In this document: positions 1-12,200 of the stretch, piece after piece
How positions within the stretch are numbered: position 1 is the first letter of the stretch
Layout: every line of letters begins with the position of its first letter
Source of the DNA: Glossina fuscipes
Taxonomy: Eukaryota; Arthropoda; Insecta; Diptera; Glossinidae
Direction: 5' to 3'
Length of the DNA: 64,000 bases
Assembly (NCBI RefSeq): GCF_014805625.2
Contig: NW_023998422.1
Coordinates: 4,897,874-4,961,873, forward strand
Made by a program: the position numbers and the translations under genes
The notes under the pieces: generated by a model
The model's database searches: none
What the model was told of the DNA's origin: nothing
Seen by the model: the letters and a program-made list of their open reading frames with translations, nothing else

Positions 1-183
1 ATATTGTCTTTTAAAAGCTTAAAACAAAATTTTGTCAGTCTTTAGTAATTAATATTGATATCTGCAATGAAAGATTAGAGAAAATTGTATAAAATAAAAA
101 TATCTTTTGTCCTTTTTTATTTCAAATATTAAAAAATATTTATTTCACTTAGTTATATTAATTAATAAATATTTACCATGCAG
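1..183 (-). other. Sema-2b: Sema-2b 3' untranslated region (probable)
   Basis: AT-rich sequence directly after the stop. On the minus strand an AATAAA hexamer sits at 144-139, about 40 bases after the stop, and is a likely polyadenylation signal. The transcript end itself cannot be placed. Confidence 0.45.
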
Positions 184-255
184 TCAGACTATGTTATCAT
201 TACTATAGACTTCATTTAAGTGTTTTCCGTTTGATTTGTCTTTCACATTACATTG
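184..255 (-). CDS. Sema-2b: Sema-2b terminal exon with stop codon
   Basis: Seventy-two bases after the acceptor tatactttcag, in the phase required by the previous donor. It encodes QCNVKDKSNGKHLNEVYSND and then NIV before TGA (186-184). The pattern QC...NE(V/I)...NxV resembles the remembered end of fly Sema-2a, which supports it as the true C-terminus after a 5.8-kb intron. No other candidate was examined as closely. Confidence 0.72.
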   Translation of the reverse strand, partial: QCNVKDKSNGKHLNEVYSNDNIV

Positions 256-3200
256 CTGAAAGTATAGAAAAATTAAACATTTTTTAAAAATTTTTCAAAA
301 ATTTTTTTAAATTTTCACTTGAATTTAGAAAAAATACGTAAAAACATTATAATACGAGGTCACAGCCTACCCACACTAAATATCTTACACTACTTCGATC
401 AGTACAGCTTCTCAAAACGCCTTATATTTTTCATACAACACATATCCAAAATATACGATAATATGGGAAAGGATTGGAAAAAAATTTCCGATCTGAACCG
501 TTCCCAATAGCATTTGGCTTGGTTCTAAATAAATGTTATTGAAGTATTTAAAAAATTGCGTTGTATAGATTGGACACGAGAACGTAAGGTAGTCTTTGTC
601 GGTATTGCACATATGCACCGAAAATTGAACATAATAATACAAGACGGACGGACAAATTTAATAAGAGGTAGCTCTATCTGAAGTCTCTTTGTGGGTACTG
701 TTACATTGGTTGTTGTATATGTCGGAATAAAGTGGAAATTGCTTATAAAAACATAAGACGGACAGACGGAGAGACAAGCCTAATAAAAAGTGGGTCTACC
801 TCAAGCAGCTTTGTGGGTGTTGTCATGTCCGAATGAACTGGAAATTTCGTATTAGAAGACAAGACGGACAGACAAGCTTAATAAGAGATGGCTCTACCTC
901 AAGTGTCTTTGCAAGGGTTTTACATATCGACATAAACCGAGAAATAACATAAGAATTAGCGACGGACAGACAAGCCTGATAAAAGGTGAATCTGTTCGAA
1001 GTTCTTGTCCTTGTGTGTCGTATACATCCTTGTAAAACGTAAGACTACAAGACGGACAGACAAGCCTAGTTGGATTAATTTATCTCAAGCCCTTCTCAAT
1101 GCACTTGAGCAGCAAATGGTTACAAACGGCAACGTTCGAATCCGCACTAAATTGCATCGTCTTTGCTCATCATCAGAGTGGTAATACAGAAGGCCTCTAA
1201 GCTATTAGAATGTGGACTAACAGGTGACGTGGCCTCATAAAAAAATTTCGAAAAAGTAAAATTCAAATATGAATTCAATCTTATTCATGTCTATTAAAAA
1301 ATGTATTTCATTTTGTCCGCTTGAATGGCCGAGTAGGCAATGAACCTCGACTAATAACTTAATCGTGTCGTCGGGAAATCAAATTTCAAGTTTTCAGTAA
1401 AGTCGATAGCTTAAGGTGCTAGCGTGTTAAGACGACTATAGCCTTAGAATTGGTTGCTCTGGCTAAGTTAATAATAATAATAATAATATTTTTTATTTCC
1501 TCGCAATCGTACGAACGTCAAGCTTAAAAGGTCGATATTGTTGAAAGCATTGTCAGTGTTGTGTGATCTGAAAAATATATTTGTTATTGAAAGACATATA
1601 GATATGTGAGCACGTGCCTGTGAATGTTTTTTAACTCACATTTTCTTATATTTCGTTTTATAATTAATATCACTTGGATTAAGTGCAACATAGAAAGGTT
1701 ATGAAAAAAAAATGAAAGAAAAACAACCGTTGAAGGTTGTATTCATTACGACTACAAACATATCCACGTGTACACATACAACCTCACCCTAGCGATATGA
1801 TGGGGTAAAATTAATTAAAAACAATTAGAAATGTTAAATGTGCGATGTAATTAAATTTTATAACTGCGTTTAATAAAGTAAATAACGTGTCCATTAAGGA
1901 AAGGAGAAATTTATTAGTGTCGATGGGTGGATTTATCAACACTACAACCACTATTCACTATAAATTATTTACACCCATATCCATCAAAGTCGCAAAGCTT
2001 CATATTGACGGAGTTTTCTATGCAGTTGCTATAGCCGCACAAACTAAAAAAAGGAAAATCGCGTTAACAACTTACGGGCCTTGAGATTCCCGATTCCCGA
2101 ATAAGTTTCATACAGATTTGTTTCAGAGCACACTTACTTGAAAGCGAAAGTGGCCTTGAAAAACAGTCTACCAGCCGCTAGCAACAATGGCAACCGCTTT
2201 TTCGTAGGGAGTCCCTTTTGCTGGGCTCTCTAAAAGTAGGCGGACGAAAAAGGTCCTTCAGAACTTTCTTTTGAAAAAAAAAATCAAACACGTGTCATAA
2301 GAATGTGAGAAATAATTGGTTCAACTGTATTTTTTGCACAAAAGTCCTTAAGATAACAAGAAAGACTAACTATTGCTGTGGTGCGAGAAAAAGCGATTGT
2401 CGCATTAAGGTACAAGGGAGGATTTTTTATGGGTTTTGAGGTATACACTCTTACATATAATCCCTCATAGCATCGGCGTTGCGACCACACAGTTACTCAC
2501 GTTAATGATCCTGATTATGGACAAATTACGAGTGAATAACTTTAGCAAAAATATTGAACTACGTGCCTAGGTCCAAGACAATACTCTTAGGTGTCGCGTG
2601 CTGTTTCTGCAAGAAAGTTTCACTTTTTTACCGCGATTTTTTTGCCTACAGACAACTGAAAATTTATCAAGAGGAGGGTTAATTGATCAATCTATTTCCA
2701 CATTTGACAGCGCATCCCCTGGTAGCTGTGAAACGTCTGCATAGCGAATTAAATCGTGGCCACAGTTTCCTCACCAGCAAAACTCATGAAGCATGTACTG
2801 CGAGATTGAGACAATCCTAGAGATTAACTTCATCGACATATATAAAAGATTGTATGATCGTTTAGCCGTGAAAAAGATATTTTCTCGTTGGATTCCACAT
2901 AATGTAGCAAAATCCCAAGAGATACTTATGCCGATTGGCACGATCACGAGTCTAGACGCATGAACGGGGATCCGCCTGCACTTATGCCAGTGAATATATT
3001 TTTCGCTCATTAGATTACAATTATTCACCAAAGTATGAGCACATTAAAGGTGTATCCTCCTATTTCTCATTTCGTGAAAATTTTCAAATATTTCAAAAAA
3101 GTATTTTCTTTACATAAAACAAGATTTAACCCTCCCTCCCGTGACGACCACCCAGAACACAAATGGCTATTGCATAACGTCCAAGCAATCATGCATAGCT

Positions 3201-6200
3201 TGTGTATGTTTCTGGTTATTACACCTGCAATAGACAATAAATAAAAGCCAATTGTGAATAACTAAATACTCGCCCTAAGCCACAACACATTTGCTCTCAG
3301 ATAAAGCATTTTATACTCAAGAAAGACTTCAAACAGAAACAAGTAAACATGTTTGTAACATGATATTATAAACATCAATATATAAGAAAAATCGTGTAAA
3401 TATATCTTGCTGCCGCCAGGCACGGCCTTCTACTTTAAATATCGTACCAAAGTAGGTATTACCTGATTTAGCTCAAGCGAAGACCTTTTCATTCTAATTG
3501 TCTTTTTATTTTACTTTTATTTATCCTTTAACGTTTAAAGTTGATAAACATAAAATATATTAATGGTATGTATAATGCATATTATTGTTACGATTATAAT
3601 TAGTTCAGCGAGCGAAATAAATTCGAAGACTAATCTCTAAAAGAAACAACGTATGAGGAAATCCGGCTTGGTTAGGGGCTCTATAATGTAAAAACTATAT
3701 ATATGACAGTCGTCCCTCGTATAACATGGTACTTGTTAAGTACAGCTTGAAACAAGCGAAAGCACGATAGTGACACGGGACGCTTTAGTGACAAAAACCC
3801 TACACGACTTCATTTAAGGTTTGCATTATAAGGTTTTAGGTGGGAAGTGGTCGAAAAATTGATCCGATCCGAACCATTTTCAATAGGCTTGAGGCAAATC
3901 ATGTCAATGTACCAAATTTTATCCATTTCCAAAAGCTCTACCAGTATGTCGAACCCAATAAAGCAAGACGGACGGCCGGAACGTACGTAAGCTTAAGCTT
4001 AAATCGACTCAGAAAGCGATTTTGAATCGATCGGTATAATGAATGGTAGATCTATTTCACTTTCTTTCGGATCTTGCATACAGCCGCACATACTCAACAT
4101 GTCCCTGTATCACAAGTGGTCTATGATATAACAATCGAAAACGTGTCCCGGGGGATATTTTTTTAAATTGCTTTTTGCTTTTATTTTACGGTTATTGGGA
4201 GGACTTTTCACCTTCTTTGACAACAAATATAGATTCGCTGTAATTTTTGAGGAAAATTAATTATGCAATCGTCATTACTATTGTTTTTTGAATATATTTT
4301 TAATTTTCGTATTTGATGCTTTTTTATTTTTTTTACAAAAACTTGCAGCTGACTTACTCTCTCATTTGTATGTTTGTTTGGAACAAAATTCGAGCTATCA
4401 TAAAAGATTACGCTTTAACGCTCGGTTTCGATATAACTTATTGCCTTGATGTACATTATATCCAACTATACGCCCACAACAAGTGATAGAAGAGTATATC
4501 AAGTTAGTACGCACCTATATAACACTTAGAAGGACTTCAGATAGAAACGCCTTTTATTCTACCGATGTCACTTATTTGTCCGTCTGCCTGTCTCGTTTAA
4601 TCGTGTCCAATCTGCAGGCGGCAATTTTCGCGATATATTTTGATAAAATTTTCTACATTGACATGTGTGGACGCAATGACGAATGCTACTGAAAATGGTT
4701 CAGATCGGATCATTTTTCGATCATTCCTTATGTAACATTTTGTTATTGGAAAAGTTATTGCGTGAATATTGCGAATATCGCAATAGACAAATCGCTTAGT
4801 AACAGTACTTCGGCATTACAAACCGGTGCGAATAGGGTAATTTTTTTAATCGCCAGTAAAATAACCGTTGCTATGGAAACTGATGCTTTACATGATCAAA
4901 AGACCTAATTTTCAATACTTCTTGAGGAAAATTCTTTCATAAATAGTAATTTTCCCTAGAAGTTAATCTTACCGAGTTTAGACCTCGTAGGTCACTTTTT
5001 TATAAGGGTTCTGATGAAAAATAATCTCTATTAGGCAAAGTTGTCCATATCTGATGAGGAAGGTTGGTTGGTAAGGTAGGTCTTTTTTTTTCGACATCAT
5101 CGCTCACAAGGAATTTGGATCCTATTGGTTTATGTGCATATACCGGGTCCTCTGTGTAAAGCAAGCCCTTCTATGGCGACAAAATTTTAATTTGTAATTT
5201 TTATGACGAATACAAAGGAAAAATAATAAAATCTTTGACAAGTAAATTAAGCTTTCCAAGATAGTTCATATGCTATTCACCCTCCAATATGAAGAGTAGG
5301 CCTTTACATACAAAAATAAAGTATAATTTTAGGTGTGTTATCACAAATTTGAATGAATAACTAGATTAGGCAAAGTAGAGGCGGGTCACTAATGGCTGGC
5401 CATGCCCGACCATTTTGCTCTTACTTTTTTTTAAGTGATATAACTCTTTACTAAATCCTAGTTTCTTGTAAGATGAATTATATTAAGGACACCTGCATAT
5501 AATTATCAAACTCAACATAGGAGTTGGGGTAAGGTATACAATGTCGAGTTGCAAACGAGATACAAAGGGGAAATCCTTAATATAATTGTTTAGGTTTTGT
5601 TTCTTTAATGATTTGATTTTGTTGAAATTTTCATGCATGATTTTAAATATATCTCATGAGATTTTTTAATCGACACTAAGTAAAACTCCCTTAATTTGCT
5701 TTTCTGCAAAATTTTCATTCAAATTTTCGAACCTATTCTTAAGTAAATGATTTAAACGCTGCTTTTTGTACATCACTCAAGCAAAAATGCTCAAGTCTGA
5801 ATACTTTGTCTATAATCTACTTATAAAAACTTGGAAAAGAAAAAATTGCTTTTTAGTAGTTATCTCTTAAAATTTTCTTTCAAATTTATATCAAAAGAAT
5901 ATTAATTTACTCTCTACTGAATAAGGGAAATTATTACAAAATGTTAATTTACCGCCTGAAAAATGTTTTTAAGACCAAACGTTGTAGGTGGGTAAATAGT
6001 TAACAAAAAACGTCGTCTTGCAATACTTACCTCTTGTTTGGCTTGCCATTGTTTCATGGCTGACTTGTATTTCTCAAACTCATTACACCAGTGTGAGTAA
6101 ATTTTCTGATAATCGTTTTTCTTTGAGGGCGGCGTGCATCTGCCAAGAAATGAAGAAATTTATAAATAAAACGTTACGTTAAAGAAGAAATTAAACGGAA

Positions 6201-9200
6201 AACGTTAACATTAGTAAACAGTTTAAAATCATCATTAATAAAAAGTATTTAGTTTAAACGAAAAGAAGAGTAATTGCTATAAGGATATGAGAGGGAGAGA
6301 GCGAGAGAAAATGATGGCCACAACCTTCAAATACACAACGTGCGCTCTATATAACGAAACAAAAGGAACAAAATAAAAAAAATTAATAAAAAGGCAACAC
6401 AGTGTAGAATGACTGCTCCGTAGAAGAAATGGTGGGAGAAATATATTTGTTAAGGAAAAATGTTAACGGAAATGAAATGAACGAAAGGAAAGGCGTTCAT
6501 AATTGCCTGACAGTTTACATGGAAGAGAAATCAATATAAACATAAAAGTTACCGATGTTGACTACAAATTTACTCGGCGTACACAGTACTAGCGTACACA
6601 TCAATACAAGTCTATATGAGCGAAAAGAAGAAGACGAAAAAATTACGAAACCCTTCATAATTGATAAACGTTGTGTTATTCTCTCTTTTGCCATTTTCCG
6701 ATTTTTATTAATTAAAATTACATTTTACAGTCACTACTGTATGTATGTCGCGCTGCACACTATTGACATTACACAGAATACGTACATATATAGAAAAGCT
6801 TAATAATTGCAATAGTTTAGCGAATATTCTTCTTCCCTTTACGAAGTCATATAGAGAAATGGTTCATAAGTCATGTCTTTATACAGTTAGTTACATAATT
6901 GTGTAATGTAATCAAAATTAAAAATTCCTTTTATTTTCCTTTTCTATTTATACTTACCTATGTGCGTCCACGTTGACGCTATAACTGCACAGCAGTGTAC
7001 CATCTAGATAACTGTCATAACGTCCACCATCTCCCTCGTTAATTGATATAATTACCAGACCACCCTCTGATGTTTCTATATACTTGGAGGGTGTAAAAAT
7101 GATTTCATAGCTGCCAGACACCAAAATAGTAACAAAATGGAAAAGAAAACGAAATGTAATAAAAATTTTCAAAAAAAAAAACCATAAAAAAAGTAAAGAA
7201 ACAAAAATCAATTTGTATAACTTTGCTGTGAATTCATTCAACTTGGATTGAATCACCGGCATCATGTATTAAAGCAGTAAACAGAAAACTTCATATATAT
7301 TTAAAAATATAACGGATTCTTTGTACATGTGGAGCAATAGATTTTAATATGCAATTCTTAGTACGAGTCATGTTAGCTTATGAGTGTCATGAATAGGAAT
7401 AAAGCTGAATAGTGAAAGGCGGACAAGCCGAGAAACAGAAACTTGCCAGGATTTTGTTTATTTGGAAGTCAATAACGCTTGCTTTCGGAGAATACACGAA
7501 AGCTCAGCATATATTATGCTTCTGCGAGTACTTCCATCATTCTTACTGTTATAACTACTTAGTATGGGTCATTACTGTTACTATCACTACTGAAAATACT
7601 CCTACTGCTATAGCTACTACAATACTGCTATTAACACTACTGCAACCACTCCTGATGTTATAACTACTTTGCATTAGTAACTAATGCGAGTACTTCTGTC
7701 ACTCCTCGTGTATATAATATAACCACTTAGTCATTACTGCTAGTATCACTGCTGCAACCACGCCTGCTTATCATCAGGAACACTGTTACTATTACGACAA
7801 CTGCTGTTTACGTTTCTGCAGATTCAAGTTCTGCTCTTATCAATGCTGCCACTACTACTATCATTCTAGTTGACGTTGCGGATACCAGTGCTACCAATAC
7901 TATTACTTTCACTGCTGCTGCAGCCCCTTCAGTTACTGCTGCTACAGTTCTTTTTCTAACATTACTGCTACTACTGCTACTGTTCCCACCCCTACTATTA
8001 CTGTTGTAATTGTTAATACCATTACTATAGTTACTACTACGGTTCTCATTATTACTGTTACTATTACCAATAGTCCTACTCTCCGAGTAGTGTACACATA
8101 TATGGATGCACGCAGTATAAGTTTCTTCAAATGTTTGTATCGCCTATACGAAAATAGGCTTGAAAAATGACAGAATGCATAAGCTTAGCTTTTCTTTGAA
8201 GGAACTGAATTAATTTAAATACACCCTTCAGTCCATCCATCTTCTTAGATGTATACGATACCATACAATGATCCACAAAAATTGATACATGCTTAGCATA
8301 CATGGGCAAGTCGAAGCTAATTGTGTAGGTATTAGAAATTTTGGGCCAAACCCATTGATAACTTCGTTCATGTTTATGTTCGTTTTATGTACGTTTTTAT
8401 AATCATTTCAGAAAGAAAAATTCGATAATCAAATAGTTTGATTATTTGACTTTTCCTATTAGTTGTAGAAATTCAATCAAATAAACCGATTTTGTAAAAT
8501 TTACAAAAATTAACTTTTGATTTTTTTTTTTCTTACCCTTACCTATCGAGGCACTTGGGCGTTTATAAAATGGTGGATGCTGTTTTCAGTGGCATACTAT
8601 TGGGGACTACCGGCTATGCCATGGTTTCGGTTTCACCAATCGAACGTCCTTACGCCTATACCGCTTGCACTGTCGGTTTCTGTCATGCTCTCGCCGGTCT
8701 TGTGAAGAGTTTAGTGAGCAAAAAAAATTTCACTAAGCGTATTAAGCGTTTAACGTGCAGTTGTTTGGAAATAATGACAGTACCCCTGATAAATATAGAG
8801 CTATATTTGAAATCGGAACAAAGTAGCCCCTTGGCTTTGGGCCATGGTCTGTTTATAGTTCCTTTAGCTTTTGATGTGATAACGAAAGTGGCACCAAACG
8901 AAGAAGGCGATGAAATTGCTACACAGACTTTAAAGGATCTCACAATTTTGGGTAACATTATCTCGTTGTTGTTTTTGGCTGCCAACGAAAACATTTCTGT
9001 ATACGGTTTGATGGCATTAGCCGCATTTACTGCTAAATACGGCGCCATACTAATGGACAATTTGCTAACTAGCACAGGCGAAGGCACTAGTTTAATAGCT
9101 TACGCAATCCTCTTGGGTTTAGTTCCAATGGCTCTAAGAAGCGGGTCAGTCGATATACCGGCGCAATAAAAAATGCTTATATAGTTTCTTCTCATCTGCC

Positions 9201-12200
9201 TTTTCAACATTGTACACAAAATTCAATAGTTATGTAAATCAAATGTTTCTTTCAAAAAATTTCATTTGACTTAAGTCTTTTTAAATACATATTACTTTAT
9301 ATTTGTGTGTGTGATGAAAATGCTTGCAGTTATAACCGCACGTATATATTGTTTGGGGTGCATGCAGTGATTTTGTTTTGAAGAAAATTCATTTTGCGAA
9401 AATTTGTATTGTATGCGTGTGTGTGTGTGTGTGTTTGTATAGTTCATCTATTACAATCTCTAGTATTGATTAGGTGAACTAATTTTCAAAGGCTATCAAT
9501 GAGTTTTGTTGAGAATTCAAAAATACTTCTAAGACTTGCTCCAATTTCCCTGTTTTTACCAACAACAAAGTACTCATCCTACACTAAATGTCTATTTTTT
9601 CTCGTTTTTCTTATTAGATGACCATGCTCGGATTTTGCCTTCTATGAAGGTCATCGCAGCGGGCAATGGATTTGAGATAATAAAAGATTTCCTACTTTAA
9701 TCATCAAAGAAATTTTAGTAGATTTAGAAAACAATTCCGTCGGAGATTTTCTAACCCATAGTCGACGTATTAGCAAAATCGATTTGACTGCTTAGAGAGT
9801 CAATTTTTACGCCTCACGCCACTTGTGTGACTTGAGCTACCCCTACCTTCTAGTGTACCGATGCATTGAGAAAGTGAGTGTCTCCGTCAGTTTGTGTTGT
9901 GTGCTGTTGACTTCAACCGACTGTTCGCTATGGTTGCTATTAGAGCTATTTCCGCAAAATGTTGTATTTCGAATAGACCAGATAAGAATAGACCGGATAA
10001 GAGCATTCTATTGACCCCATCCCATGCAACACCTCATTTTAACAAGCCGTTATATGCATAAAGGTGTGGGGTATTTAATGGCGAGCCATGACCTACTAGT
10101 CAGTCCTTGGATTCTTTTCTAGTTTGGCGGAAAGTCAACAGGTCTGGTCTTTTTCTGAGACTTCTATTTTTATTTACGATAAACGATAAAATTTTGAACC
10201 GAGAAATTTGAAGTTTAATAAAATCTGCGAATTTTGCATTTTTGAAGAATCAGGTTGCATCTCTTGCTTCTCTCTTGCACTTATGATCTTAATCATCATT
10301 TCGAAAGCTTTTAAAAGTTAATTATTTTGAGTTATCAAATTTCTCCAAGGGATGGAAACTGTTCGCAAGCTTTTGCAATAACCAGAAGCGTGAAAAAGCC
10401 ATAGCTTTATTTTATTAATTTTTTCGTTTTTTTTTTTTTTTTTTTTTTGCTCCTCTTGGAATTCGCATCAGTTCAGGTTGCTCTTCACCGCACTTGCACG
10501 CAAGATGCCACTGACATATATTAGAAATATATGTACTAGCATCAAGAGAAGCAAGTGCTCGCGAGCAGAGAAAACAAATAAAGTACAAAAGGAAATGAAA
10601 CTTGGCAAGTGTGAAAAGCAAAATGGGAAATCTTTTTCCCCAGCCATTGACTTTTCAACCGGAGAAGCAGTCAATAACACATTTTAATGTGTCAATTTAT
10701 CGCTTTAATGCGAGTCAACATGCGACTCAAAAAGTTTTGCAAACTTTTTTACTCCAAAGTATTTTCTATTCTGTTCAATAAACTTATTGGATTATCTTTC
10801 TGAAATTTTATTATATTTAATGCTTCTTCCAATTTTCCTTTTCCTTTTTTTTGTTTTTTTTTTTTTTTGAGAAATTGGTGATAGGAGAGCAGGGAGATGG
10901 AAGAAAGGAAAAAAAGGTAAAGCATTTGAGTAGAATTCTAACATTCATTAGAATTTGTGTTGCTTTCATATTTAAAAGAAAGCAAACTAAACCATTCCGT
11001 TACCGTAGAGCTGTGAATTTATGTCTTATGTAACAGCTGTTGTCTCCAAGGATTTAGAAGAAGACAGTAGCACATAAAAAGTATCTCAATATTGGTATGT
11101 ATCTCTGCGCGTATGTATGAATTTAACTTCTCTTCTCTTCTTTTTTTTTTTGCTTTTTTTAATAACAAAAAAAAAATGCTTTTTGTGAAAATCCAGAAGC
11201 ATGATATTACTTTTTTTTTTTGTGGGGTTCTGTTTAGTTTATGACTAATAACTTATTATTTTGGTGGAGAGTTAAGGTCTTCTCCTCATGCCGTTTTCTG
11301 TTAAATGGTACGGTACAGCTGAAGTAATATTTCGAAAGCTTTTTTTCTCCCTTCCATAAGAACAAATTTTATTGTCTTAAAAAACATATCATCTGCGTGG
11401 GTTTGTGTTATAAAAGAAAGAGCAAAAAAAAAAAAAAATGATAAGATTTTTTTTCAAAAAACCGTTTTAAAATGGCTGCGGTATCATAGCAAATGCTTGC
11501 ATTTCTTTCACCTGAATACCTTACAAAAGCGAGAAGAAAAAAAAGAGAAGCAATGCCGGTTAGTAGGCAAACGGTGGAAAGATATTACAAAAGGGAAATT
11601 AATTTAAATAACTAAATTTTAAATCTGAATGCGTAGCCAGCAAATTAAAGTCTGCAGATGATAAGGGCTCTAGTCCTTAGCGATGGAATATGAAGATATT
11701 AAAAAGAGAAAAACAAGTGAAAACACTGTAGTGGAAGGCAGACCATTATTAAAAACACTACATCATTTCGCTTGCCGCAGTAACTCATATAAAGACTTTT
11801 CCAAGCAAAGCGTTATATTGGTAGTGGTCGGAAGAGCGATCCCATCGGAACCATTTTCAATTACGGTTTTCGTTCGGTGTACCAGATTCTATTCAAATAG
11901 CTCGAAAAGTGTGCTCTGTAGGTTAAGCACAAGAACACAGGAGGGACAGGCGGACAGACCTACTTCCTGAATCAATCGGTGTAACAGAACACATGTCTCT
12001 CTTAAGTCCTTCTGGGTGTTGTGCAATCATTGATATAATTATTTATATAACGGCTTTTCAAAATAAGGTATAACATGGAAAGCGGTTAAAAAATGCGTCT
12101 GATACCAAGCATTTCTAAGACCGTTTATAACGTATCGGTGTACCGAATTCCATTAAAATGTCTCAAAAATTGCGAAATATGAGTTGAACACAAAGAACAA

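Larger units (their letters stand above)
256..6030. other. Last Sema-2b intron (5.8 kb)
   Basis: No gene seen. It holds a copy of the 300-bp family and its tandem array (340-1110), a SINE-like copy (1317-1490), an inverted pair of the 300-bp family (3826-4130 and 4461-4745) and one copy of a second repeat family near 4960-5430. The rest is AT-rich unique sequence in which only short chance frames occur. Confidence 0.6.

Noticed and set aside
8555..8569. Five-codon TTG-led extension of the membrane protein
   Set aside because: TTG starts are not expected in an animal nuclear gene; the ATG at 8570 is used instead.
8683..9087. 134-codon minus-strand frame
   Set aside because: It is the antisense shadow of the plus-strand membrane-protein gene.
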